A stretch of 64,000 nucleotides of DNA from Flavobacterium sp. 245 (GCF_004362055.1 NZ_SNXB01000001.1:310001-374000); one strand, 5' to 3'. Counted from the first letter of the stretch, positions 44,215 through 51,980 are shown. Made by a program: numbers and translations. The notes: generated from the sequence alone by a model not told the origin.

Positions 44215-46407
44215 TTAATTTCCTAATTGGAGCTGGTTTTTAACGAGTTCAAAATAATTCCCTTTTTGCTCAACAAGAGCCGAGTGATTTCCAATTTCAA
44301 TAATTTTTCCTTTATCCAAAACCACAATCTGATCAGCATTCATAACAGTACTCAATCGGTGCGCAATGACAATTACTGTTTTGTCTTTAAAGAAAATATC
44401 CAGTTTCTGCATAATTTCCTTTTCATTATTAGCATCTAACGCCGATGTTGCTTCATCAAAAAACAAAATCTCTGGGTTTTTATACACTGCTCTGGCAATC
44501 AGTAATCGCTGTTTCTGCCCACTACTCATTCCAATTCCTTCGGCTCCAATTTTTGTATTATAGCCCAGGGGAAGCTCACTTATATATTCTTTAATATTAG
44601 CAACATCTGCTGCATAAATGAGACGCTTTTTATCAATTTTATCAACTCCAAAGGCAATATTATTAGCAATAGTATCACTAAAAATGAAACCTTCCTGCAT
44701 AACCGCGCCAATATTTGATCGCCATGCCTTTTGCGAAATATTTCTAAGCTGCGCATTTCCTATTGTAATTTCCCCTTTTTCTGGTTCGTAAAATTTCAAT
44801 AAAAGCTTCATCAAAGTTGTTTTTCCACTTCCGCTTGTACCCACAATCGCGGTTACCTTATTAGCCGGAATTATTAAGTTTAAATCTTTTAAAACCGGAA
44901 TATCTGATCCTAAATAGCGGTAACTCACATTTTTAATTTCAATAGCAGCATCATAAGGCACATCGCTTGACTGATGATCTTCCTGTTCTGTTTCGTCTTG
45001 TTTTTCATGAATTTCAGATAATCTTGCCAATGATATTTTAGCATCCTGAAGCTCTCTTACAAATTCAATAAGCTGCGTTATTGGTCCGTTTAAACTCCCG
45101 ACAATCGAACTGATCGCTAACATTACACCCAAAGTTATTGAGCCATCTATCACCAACTTAGCCGATAAAAATATGATAAAAATATTTTTCAACTCATTAA
45201 TTACCGAAGAACCAATAGTTTGACTCTGTTCCAAAACCAAACCTTTGATCGAAACCCTGAAAAGTCTAGCCTGCACATATTCCCAGCCCCATCGCTTTTG
45301 TTTTTCGGCATTATGAAGCTTGATTTCCTGCATTCCGTTTATAAGTTCAATAACTTTGCTCTGTTCTTGCGAAACCTCAGCAAAACGCTTATAATCCAAA
45401 ACTTCACGTCGTTTCAAGAAAAGTGTTATCCATCCAAAATAAAGCAGACTTCCGGCAAAAAAAACTAAAAAAATCTTCCAGTTAAAATAGGCCAGAACTG
45501 CACCTAAAACAAACATATTGATTACCGAAAACAAGACGCTCAAAGAAGATGTGGTCAGAATTTTTTCGATTCGGCGATGATCATTAATTCGTTGCATGAT
45601 ATCTCCCGTCATTCTTACATCAAAAAAGGATATTGGCAGATTCATCAGTTTGATGAAAAAATCTGAAATAAGAGAAATATTAATTCGGGTAGAAAGATGG
45701 AGCAATATCCAGCTTCTGATAAGCTCTAAACCTGTTCTTCCGGCAAAAAGAAATAATTGTGCAAAAAGGATCAGATAAATAAAATGGATATTCTGATTCT
45801 GAATTCCGATGTCAACAATACTTTGAGTCAAAAAAGGTGCAATTGCCATTATTAAACTGCTGGCAAGTAACCCAATGCTCAATTGCACCAAATACGATTT
45901 GTAGCGTATTAGATACTGTGCCAACAAGCCAAATCCTAAACCTTTATTATCTTCTTTATCAAAATCTGACTGGAAAAATTTTGGAGTTGCTTCCATCAAT
46001 AATGCCACACCTTCCTTGGTCTGCTCGACCGCATTATTGCCAATCCACAGTTTTAAAAAATCCTGTTTATTATATTCAATTAAGCCAAAGGCTGGATCTG
46101 AAATATAGTACGTTCCTTTTTTAATTTTATAAAGAACGACATAATGATTTTTGTTCCAATGCAGTATACATGGCAAAGGCGCTTCTTCTAATCTTTCGGC
46201 ACTTAATTTAACACCCAATGTTCTAAATCCGATTTTCTCGGCAGCATCGCTCAAAAAAAGCAAGTTGCTTCCTTCACGAGTTGTTTCGCTTGTATCCCGC
46301 AACTCCTGAATATTGACTGTCTTTCCGTAATGTTTAGCTATTATTTTTAAACATGTAGGCCCACAATCTTTAATGTCGGTTTGTTTATAATGGATGAATT
46401 TTTTCAA
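44215..46407 (-). CDS. C39 peptidase-containing ABC exporter (double-glycine peptide processing)
   Basis: The 730-residue protein cleaves leader peptides and exports the mature peptide. The N-terminal C39 protease (about 1-130) has the catalytic Cys15 in DCGPTC, His88 in NKNHYVVL and Asp104 in SDPAFG, with Q9 for the oxyanion hole. Six transmembrane helices follow (about 165-440), then the ATPase: Walker A GTSGSGKT, signature MSSGQKQR, Walker B ILFFDEATSALD. The complete triad argues for active leader cleavage. Upstream lie several short precursors with GG-type leaders. Confidence 0.95.
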   Translation of the reverse strand: MKKFIHYKQTDIKDCGPTCLKIIAKHYGKTVNIQELRDTSETTREGSNLLFLSDAAEKIGFRTLGVKLSAERLEEAPLPCILHWNKNHYVVLYKIKKGTYYISDPAFGLIEYNKQDFLKLWIGNNAVEQTKEGVALLMEATPKFFQSDFDKEDNKGLGFGLLAQYLIRYKSYLVQLSIGLLASSLIMAIAPFLTQSIVDIGIQNQNIHFIYLILFAQLFLFAGRTGLELIRSWILLHLSTRINISLISDFFIKLMNLPISFFDVRMTGDIMQRINDHRRIEKILTTSSLSVLFSVINMFVLGAVLAYFNWKIFLVFFAGSLLYFGWITLFLKRREVLDYKRFAEVSQEQSKVIELINGMQEIKLHNAEKQKRWGWEYVQARLFRVSIKGLVLEQSQTIGSSVINELKNIFIIFLSAKLVIDGSITLGVMLAISSIVGSLNGPITQLIEFVRELQDAKISLARLSEIHEKQDETEQEDHQSSDVPYDAAIEIKNVSYRYLGSDIPVLKDLNLIIPANKVTAIVGTSGSGKTTLMKLLLKFYEPEKGEITIGNAQLRNISQKAWRSNIGAVMQEGFIFSDTIANNIAFGVDKIDKKRLIYAADVANIKEYISELPLGYNTKIGAEGIGMSSGQKQRLLIARAVYKNPEILFFDEATSALDANNEKEIMQKLDIFFKDKTVIVIAHRLSTVMNADQIVVLDKGKIIEIGNHSALVEQKGNYFELVKNQLQLGN

Positions 46408-46591
46408 TTTTTAATCATTTGCTAACTTGAGTGGTAAATTTTGGCTTTGCTAATGTAATATTTATCGCGCACTTTAAGAATTTTTTATTTCTCAAATTAT
46501 CATTATTCAAAGTATTTAAAAATAAGTGAAACCATTCGCAAATACAATGTAAAACTATAGGATGAAAATCGTCTTTTGAGAAAACAATTGT

Positions 46592-46629
46592 GCAGAAAAA
46601 AAATAGAGAGGAAAAATTTTCCTCTCTAT
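46592..46629 (-). terminator. terminator after the 4-Cys precursor gene
   Basis: On the minus strand ATAGAGAGGAAAA and TTTTCCTCTCTAT form a perfect 13-bp stem with a one-base centre, followed by a run of T. It separates the precursor gene at 46704 from the exporter gene, which may need its own promoter. Confidence 0.85.
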
Positions 46630-46703
46630 CAGATTTGTAAAAACCTGTTAAAAAAAAGATATCTCTCTTTCAATAATCAACAAGTTCATAGTATTTAAAA
46701 TGT

Positions 46704-46886
46704 CTATTCACATGGCTCGTTAGGATCTGTCACGCAAATCCAATACGCTGGCGAGGTTGCTGTTCTTGGGCATCTTTTTGCAGTAGTATTTTCTTCGCAA
46801 ATCGGTGCATTACCACCCTTAATTCCTATCTGCTCTTCTTTACTTAATTCAGCAGCTCCATGTAGTTCAAAAATTTTCTTTAACAT
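46704..46886 (-). CDS. GG-leader peptide precursor, four cysteines
   Basis: The 60-residue protein has a 25-residue leader starting MLKKIFEL, with EQIGIKGG before the predicted cut after Gly25. The 35-residue core has Cys in PIC, KRC, WIC and EPC. The leader is of the type cut by C39 exporters (next gene downstream), and four cysteines suit two disulfides formed by the VKOR-thioredoxin protein of the locus. Sequence of the core matches nothing I know. A terminator follows. Confidence 0.8.
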   Translation of the reverse strand: MLKKIFELHGAAELSKEEQIGIKGGNAPICEENTTAKRCPRTATSPAYWICVTDPNEPCE

Positions 46887-46984
46887 AATGTGTGTTTTTT
46901 TGGGTTTTGTTACTGCTTCAATCCTTTTAAGACATTTGAAGCTTCTGTCTTTTCTTTTAAATCGTATTTCAGTCAGATAATTTC

Positions 46985-47020
46985 AAAAAAAAAGCAGTTA
47001 GAACACATTTTTCTTACTGC
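46985..47020 (-). terminator. terminator inside the precursor array
   Basis: On the minus strand GCAGTAAGAA and TTCTAACTGC form a stem with one mismatch, followed by nine T. It lies after the precursor remnant and before the 4-Cys precursor gene. Confidence 0.75.
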
Positions 47021-47073
47021 TCACAACTATTTCAATTATTTAATAACTTAATTTCTCTAGGATCTGCCACTGG

Positions 47074-47175
47074 TTAACCTAACCAAATAAAATCAACACA
47101 GCGGCGTCTTTCCTGAGAATCCCAACACCAATCATCAATATTGGGATATTTGCTCAATTTTCCACGATCGAGCGC
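47074..47175 (-). pseudogene. probable remnant of a two-cysteine peptide precursor, leader lost
   Basis: An open stretch of 33 codons follows an in-frame TAG. It includes KYPNIDDWCWDSQERRRC and ends in DFIWLG, then TAA. It has two cysteines, like the cores nearby, and is followed by a terminator at 46985, as a gene end would be. No start codon or GG-type leader precedes it; there is only a T-rich tract. I read it as a decayed precursor. It could also be chance. Confidence 0.4.
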
Positions 47176-47247
47176 CTATAAATTCAAAAAAAAACATGAC
47201 TAAATTTTTGATAAGGCTTTATATTGTTTAATCTTAAAACTTACTGT

Positions 47248-47436
47248 TTAGCAACATAAACGGCCACTGCTGCAAATGCCTGGCAAAGTATCCATGGGAC
47301 AAACGCCTCCGGCCGGTATTAATATGCATCCTGCTTCAATCGCCTGCACCCAGCATTCTGGAATACCTTTTATTGTTTTTTGCTCATTTTTACTGATTTT
47401 TTGAGCATGTTCGAGATTTAAAATTTTCTTAATCAT
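47248..47436 (-). CDS. GG-type leader peptide precursor, six cysteines, leader ends Gly-Ile
   Basis: The 62-residue protein has a leader MIKKILNLEHAQKIS with NEQKTIKG, aligned residue for residue with the other minus-strand precursors. Position 25 is Ile rather than Gly. The core has six Cys (PEC, AGC, GVC, GIC, LCC), an even number fitting three disulfides. It is probably exported by the C39 exporter. The altered cut site may change processing. Confidence 0.78.
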   Translation of the reverse strand: MIKKILNLEHAQKISKNEQKTIKGIPECWVQAIEAGCILIPAGGVCPMDTLPGICSSGRLCC

Positions 47437-47520
47437 AAATTTTAATATAATCTTTGTTGTCTCTAAATCATCTCTTACTTCAAAATCACTTCATTTAAGC
47501 CTAATTCTGGCCCAAAAACA

Positions 47521-47718
47521 TTATCCAGCCACCAATGCGTCAGAATAATTCATTTCTAATGCAAAATAGTCTGTACAGTCTTCATATGACATTGATGACA
47601 CATAATCCCATGCATTGCATCTCGAAACCGTCTCTTTTACGTAATTGCCCATGATCAATTTTTGCTCACTTGCACTTACTTCCTGCACTCCCTCTAGATT
47701 TAAAATATTTTTTAACAT
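47521..47718 (-). CDS. GG-type leader peptide precursor, two cysteines, leader ends Gly-Asn
   Basis: The 65-residue protein starts MLKNILNLEGVQEVS with SEQKLIMGN. It aligns with the two other minus-strand leaders but has Asn at the second Gly position. The core is acidic and aromatic, with Cys in SRCNAWDY and YEDCTDYF, fitting one disulfide. It is the first small gene after the VKOR-thioredoxin gene, 75 bp downstream, with no terminator between. Confidence 0.75.
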   Translation of the reverse strand: MLKNILNLEGVQEVSASEQKLIMGNYVKETVSRCNAWDYVSSMSYEDCTDYFALEMNYSDALVAG

Positions 47719-47793
47719 AACTCTGATTTTTTGTTTTGGGGGTTTTATTCAATTTTTTAAGACTATTGAATGCAAGTCTATATCCTCAAAATT

Positions 47794-49350
47794 CTATGCT
47801 GTTTTTTCAAGAATTTCAATTTCTTCAGTAAAATCATTCAAGAAATATTTTAGCTCACTCAGTTCATATTCGTTTGGAAATAATTTTTCGTTTACGATTT
47901 TAACTGGTGTGTAGTTAAAATTATTCTTAGAACACCATTCATACTGTTTATTAATCTCTTGGCTTATCATAATACTGACAGGCTCAACGTGCCATTTCTT
48001 AAGCCATTTCTTAAGGCTCATTTTCTTAATATGCCAATCAGAAATTGCTTCGACAGTTTTTCCGGGCGTTGCTCTATTAATTGTCAAGATTCGTTCAACA
48101 ATTATTTTATATGGATTTTCAGTATTCTCCGGATTGATATTAAATAATACATTTAAATAAATTTTATCTGGAAATCTTAAAACTAAATCAAATGCTTCGT
48201 GAAATGTTTTATGACAATGCACACAGCTTGGACTTATAACTACTGATAATTTTATAACGGCATTACGGTTTCCAAAATTCAAACCTCTCAACTCTTCCAG
48301 TCCATCTATATCAGGCACTTTTTTTGACAAAAAGTTCAATAAAGAATAATTTCTCTTGAATTTTTTTAATTCTTTAAGTGAGTTTTCACTGTTTAAAACA
48401 TTTTTAATCATTGGTTTGACGGCTATCCAAATTGGAATAAGAAGCGCCAATGAAAAAACAAAAGGAAAAATACTCTCAAAACTAAAAGTCAAAGTGAACA
48501 AATCTGATGAAAACCAAATAGTGCTTTGTACAAAAATCAAAAATGAAACCACCAAACACATTACGCACCATTTTTGAATTTCGAACTTTTGAATCCAAAT
48601 TGACGATACCACTATAGGAATAGCCAAAAGACTTAAAAAACCAATAAAAATTGCCGAATCTAAAGGCTGAATTAACATTGCTATAAAACTTGCTGTAAAG
48701 AATAACAACGGTAAATCAGAAAAATTAAACAATTTATTTTCAGTTCCTTCAGTAGCATTAATAACCGAGTTGCAAGACGAATTTGCACTCAGATTGCAAA
48801 ACTTTGCTATTATACTATTTTTGAAACCTAATTTTTCCTGAACAATAAAAATACTTACAATGAATCCTAGTGTTGATGTTATTAAAAAAACTGCACTAAA
48901 TAAATCGTATGTATTATAAAAGAACGACAATCCTATTAAAAGGATAAATGGTAATCCATATTTTAACCAGCTATATTCAACTTTTAAATTATCTCTTGCA
49001 ATAACATTATTAGGTTCAATAGCCACAATTACTCCATTCCAGTCTAAAAGGAATTTTTCATAAGATATTTTTTGAGCACCTTTTTTAATAGTCGTAATTC
49101 GAACATCATTTTTTGCTTTTTCTACTAAGGTAAGTTCATCTTTATAGTAAGCTAAAAAATTGGAAGGCAAATCTACAATTTGTTCTTTCGGAACTCTTAT
49201 GGCTGCATTTTCTATTGACAATAAATCAAGCGAATCTGTTATCGCAAATAAACTTGGATAATTAGGATGAGAAAGAAACAAATCCTTAAACTCATTTTTT
49301 ATATCTGAGTATCTATTTATACGTAGAAATTTTTGGACCAGTTTTAACAT
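47794..49350 (-). CDS. VKOR - thioredoxin fusion with degenerate C39-like N-domain
   Basis: The 518-residue protein starts at ATG 49350 (MLKLVQKF). Residues 1-120 resemble a C39 peptidase fold (HPNYPSLFAITDSLDLL, then GVIVAIEP) but have no catalytic Cys. A multi-helix vitamin-K-epoxide-reductase domain follows, with C185/C193 and the redox pair C262/C265 (KWCVMC). A thioredoxin-like domain with C376-V-H-C379 comes last. Such fusions make disulfides in exported proteins, using quinone as oxidant. It precedes cysteine-containing peptide precursors on the same strand, which are its likely substrates. The leader-binding role of the C39-like part is inference. Confidence 0.88.
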   Translation of the reverse strand: MLKLVQKFLRINRYSDIKNEFKDLFLSHPNYPSLFAITDSLDLLSIENAAIRVPKEQIVDLPSNFLAYYKDELTLVEKAKNDVRITTIKKGAQKISYEKFLLDWNGVIVAIEPNNVIARDNLKVEYSWLKYGLPFILLIGLSFFYNTYDLFSAVFLITSTLGFIVSIFIVQEKLGFKNSIIAKFCNLSANSSCNSVINATEGTENKLFNFSDLPLLFFTASFIAMLIQPLDSAIFIGFLSLLAIPIVVSSIWIQKFEIQKWCVMCLVVSFLIFVQSTIWFSSDLFTLTFSFESIFPFVFSLALLIPIWIAVKPMIKNVLNSENSLKELKKFKRNYSLLNFLSKKVPDIDGLEELRGLNFGNRNAVIKLSVVISPSCVHCHKTFHEAFDLVLRFPDKIYLNVLFNINPENTENPYKIIVERILTINRATPGKTVEAISDWHIKKMSLKKWLKKWHVEPVSIMISQEINKQYEWCSKNNFNYTPVKIVNEKLFPNEYELSELKYFLNDFTEEIEILEKTA

Positions 49351-49536
49351 CGCTTTTGATTGCTTTAAATCATAATTACAGTACAAATATTGTGGTTTTT
49401 ATCGAGAAAAAACGACCGTTAGTAGACATTTTATCAATTATACTACATACAATTTATAAATTATACCTACCTAAGTGATTGTTTTAATTATTTGAAATTC
49501 AAATACTTACATCGAAATTTTCCTCAACAAAAATGT

Positions 49537-49565
49537 CAAAACCCAAATCTCGACGAAGGGTTTTG
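49537..49565. promoter_or_regulatory. inverted repeat CAAAACCC-N13-GGGTTTTG, candidate operator
   Basis: A perfect 8-bp inverted repeat ends ten bases before the -7 box of the plus-strand peptide genes, covering the -33 region. It may be an operator for the locus; a role as a terminator is unlikely because no transcript should end here. Confidence 0.5.
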
Positions 49566-49574
49566 CATTTTGGC

Positions 49575-49582
49575 TAGCTTTG
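49575..49582 (+). promoter_or_regulatory. -7 promoter box of the cysteine-free peptide genes (TAGCTTTG)
   Basis: TAnnTTTG match 28 bp upstream of the ATG at 49611. No good -33 TTG is seen at the usual distance, so the promoter may need an activator. Confidence 0.6.
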
Positions 49583-49610
49583 AATATCAATAAATGTAAT
49601 AAGTAAAATC

Positions 49611-49796
49611 ATGGCAAATAAGACATTAAAATTCGAAGATTTCGAAGCTGAAAAATTAACTAGAACGGAACAAAAAATCGTTCGCGGCGGAGATGGCGGA
49701 CCAGATGATCCTCCATATGATCCAGGAAAAGGTAAAGGAGGAAACGGCGATGAAGAACAAACTAAAAGAATTTCAATAACAACAATATCACTATAA
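49611..49796 (+). CDS. GG-leader peptide precursor, cysteine-free (61 residues)
   Basis: A 27-residue leader (KFEDFE, then EKLTRTEQKIVRGG) ends in Gly-Gly. The 34-residue core begins DGGPDDPPYDPGKGKGGNG and ends in a hydrophobic stretch (RISITTISL). It has no Cys. The leader keeps the EQ-x4-GG spacing of the minus-strand precursors, so the same C39 exporter can plausibly process it. A shorter paralog follows after 19 bp. Function unknown; the lack of Cys sets it apart from the disulfide-type cores. Confidence 0.8.
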   Translation: MANKTLKFEDFEAEKLTRTEQKIVRGGDGGPDDPPYDPGKGKGGNGDEEQTKRISITTISL

Positions 49797-49815
49797 TCCT
49801 AAATACAACTTAATT

Positions 49816-49953
49816 ATGAAAACTATAAAAGCAAAATTCGAAGATTTCGAAACTGAAAAATTAACAAGAACTGAACAAAAAATTGTTCGCGGTGGCGATG
49901 GCGAAATCGATCCTCCATATGACCCAGGAAAAGGTAAAGGAGGAAATGGATGA
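49816..49953 (+). CDS. GG-leader peptide precursor, cysteine-free (45 residues)
   Basis: A 27-residue leader, MKTIKAKFEDFE then EKLTRTEQKIVRGG, is followed by an 18-residue core DGEIDPPYDPGKGKGGNG. It is nearly the same as its upstream neighbour over the leader end and the DPPYDPGKGKGGNG core, but stops right after that core. The core is Gly/Pro/Asp-rich and has no Cys. A tandem duplication is clear at DNA level too. A strong terminator follows. Confidence 0.8.
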   Translation: MKTIKAKFEDFETEKLTRTEQKIVRGGDGEIDPPYDPGKGKGGNG

Positions 49954-50008
49954 AATTCTGACTTAGAACTCAATTTAGCTGCAAAGTCTAAATAGTTTTA
50001 CCAAATAA

Positions 50009-50060
50009 AATTCGCAAACTGTGCCATATTAAAAAGCTCAGTTTGCGAATTGTTTTTTTT
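50009..50060 (+). terminator. terminator after the cysteine-free peptide genes
   Basis: AATTCGCAAACTG and CAGTTTGCGAATT form a 13-bp perfect stem, followed by GTTTTTTTT. It separates these genes from the convergent regulator gene. Confidence 0.9.
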
Positions 50061-50098
50061 ATGAAAATACGTTTGATAGTAACTCCAACAAAATAGCT

Positions 50099-51844
50099 TT
50101 AAATATTGCTCGCGAACTGAGCCGGAGAAACCCCCGTTCTTTTACGGAATGATTTTGCAAAAGAAACCGCATTTTTAAAACCAACACTTTCGGCAATTGC
50201 CTGTGTAGAATATTTACGATACATATGATTCGTAATCATTTGGTTAATTACATAATTGATTTTAAGTTCGTTCGAATATTCTCCAAATGATTTTCCAAAT
50301 CTTTTATTTACAACATATGATAAATAAGTGGTATTGGTTTTAATTTTCTTCGCTACATAAGGCAGCGTAAAATCGGCATTTAGATATTCAAGCTTATTTT
50401 CAAGTGCCAATAATTTTTCAACAATTTTATTTTCCTTAGCTTCATCGATACTTAAATTGGCATTTTCCTTTTTAAGCTGAATTTCTTCTGCTTCTAAAAC
50501 TTCAGCAGCTGCTGCAATTGGCGGATTTTCTTTTTTCTCAATATTAGCTTTAAACTCTTCAATTAAAGCGTTCATTTTTTTATGTGCCTTATTTTTATCT
50601 CGAATGTTTTTGATCAGAAAAAATACAATTCCCAAAACAAGAACTACATAAAAAACTTTTAAAGCTTTGTTTATTAAAACGTCGTATTTGTATTTTTCCT
50701 GAATATTAATCATTTCAGTACTCAAATCTTCTACGCCTAATTTATAATTTACTTCTTGCGCTTCATCTCTCAATTTTGATTCTGATTTTTCGTAAGCACT
50801 CAAATAAATTTTCGAATGCTTATAGGCCTCATCTGGCTTATTCATTACACTGTAAATCTTAGCCTGTAAATAATTTGATTTTAAATAATTACCATCTAAA
50901 GTTTTATTTTTCAATGAAATAGAATCAACTTTTCTCAAACAAACTAAGGCCTTGTCATATTTTTTACCGTAAAAATATAAGTCGCCTAAATTATAATTTG
51001 CAATTTGATATAAATCTTCTGAATTATTTTGCTTCGATAAAAACAAAATGTCGTAATACGTTTTTTCGGCATTGACAATATCTTTTTTCATCAAATAGAT
51101 ATTGCCCAAACTCATTTTGGCAGAAATTTTATTGTTTGTGAAATTTTGAGAATAGGTAATCGCTTTTTTATAATAATATTCAGCCGAATCAAGTAAATAA
51201 TTCTTAGTGCGGTTTTTCATATAATATCCTTCATATGAACCGCCTAAATCTAAATTAATATTGCTTTTGCTGTTTTGAAATTGCTCCTTAGGATAAACTC
51301 TTTCATTTTTATCAATGAAATCGTTATTTTGTCTTAAATTTTTAATAGCTAGTTGATAATTCCCAACTTCCTCATTAATAAGTGCAATGTTGCTTTTAAA
51401 CTTAACAACCTGTATAACATCTTCAACTTCTAAAGAAAACTTGACACCTTTTTGATAATTTTCCAGTGCCTCACTTAAATTGCCTCTTTTCCATTCGGTT
51501 AAACCTCTGTAATTATACAAATAACCTTTTAGTTTTGTTTTTTCTGAAGATTCTGGCATTTTGTCTAAATATTGAAATGCTTTTTTATACATTTCTTCAG
51601 ATTTAGCAAAGTTGCCTTTCATTTGATACAAATAAGAAGCTGCACCGTTAGCAAAAGCTCGATGCTTATTATTATTAGATTTCATCAATTCTTTAGCGTA
51701 TACGATACCCTGCTCGACATTAGTATTCATACTAAATCGAATTTTATCTTGCAACGCTAAGTATTCCTGTTCAGTAACTTGAGTCTGTTGAGCAAAACCC
51801 GAATTAAAAACAAGAAGAATTAAAAAAGAGATGATTAGCCTCAT
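50099..51844 (-). CDS. membrane-spanning regulator: periplasmic TPR region, cytoplasmic AraC HTH
   Basis: The 581-residue protein starts at ATG 51844 with a signal peptide (MRLIISFLILLVFNSGFAQ). About 15-390 is a helical TPR-like array (AEEYYKKAI-type pairs, for example GNFAKSEEMYKKAFQYL). A transmembrane helix follows (about 395-412), then a coiled coil and an AraC-type HTH (about 475-580, YLSYVVNKRFGKSFGEYSN, STQAIAESVGFKNAVSFAKSF). It would sense a periplasmic signal and act directly on DNA. It is convergent with the two cysteine-free peptide genes. Whether it responds to those peptides is a hypothesis. Confidence 0.85.
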   Translation of the reverse strand: MRLIISFLILLVFNSGFAQQTQVTEQEYLALQDKIRFSMNTNVEQGIVYAKELMKSNNNKHRAFANGAASYLYQMKGNFAKSEEMYKKAFQYLDKMPESSEKTKLKGYLYNYRGLTEWKRGNLSEALENYQKGVKFSLEVEDVIQVVKFKSNIALINEEVGNYQLAIKNLRQNNDFIDKNERVYPKEQFQNSKSNINLDLGGSYEGYYMKNRTKNYLLDSAEYYYKKAITYSQNFTNNKISAKMSLGNIYLMKKDIVNAEKTYYDILFLSKQNNSEDLYQIANYNLGDLYFYGKKYDKALVCLRKVDSISLKNKTLDGNYLKSNYLQAKIYSVMNKPDEAYKHSKIYLSAYEKSESKLRDEAQEVNYKLGVEDLSTEMINIQEKYKYDVLINKALKVFYVVLVLGIVFFLIKNIRDKNKAHKKMNALIEEFKANIEKKENPPIAAAAEVLEAEEIQLKKENANLSIDEAKENKIVEKLLALENKLEYLNADFTLPYVAKKIKTNTTYLSYVVNKRFGKSFGEYSNELKINYVINQMITNHMYRKYSTQAIAESVGFKNAVSFAKSFRKRTGVSPAQFASNI

Positions 51845-51862
51845 TAATATGTTTTTGGATTC

Positions 51863-51870
51863 CAAAAATA
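51863..51870 (-). promoter_or_regulatory. -7 promoter box of the TPR-AraC regulator (TATTTTTG)
   Basis: Minus-strand TAnnTTTG match 19 bp upstream of the chosen ATG, excluding longer N-termini. Confidence 0.65.
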
Positions 51871-51980
51871 ACTCATAAATTTTCAATAAACTAAAATTTA
51901 TTTCCTATACTCTTGTTAATTTTACAACAAACTTAAAAAAATATAACAATTTAGCTTTGTTTTGTTATATTTTTATTACG

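Larger units (their letters stand above)
49351..49610. promoter_or_regulatory. divergent control region of the peptide locus
   Basis: The region separates the VKOR-thioredoxin gene (minus) from the two cysteine-free peptide genes (plus). A perfect inverted repeat CAAAACCC-N13-GGGTTTTG spans 49537-49565, and the plus-strand box TAGCTTTG is at 49575-49582. No clear -7 box is seen for the minus strand. Confidence 0.55.

Noticed and set aside
46704..49953. Lanthipeptide, lasso or radical-SAM peptide cluster
   Set aside because: No LanB/C/M, lasso cyclase, YcaO or radical-SAM gene is in the region; only an oxidase, a C39 exporter and an adaptor are present.
49791..49973. Minus-strand 60-codon frame over the second Cys-free peptide gene
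   Set aside because: It is antisense to two clearly paralogous GG-leader genes and has no start context.
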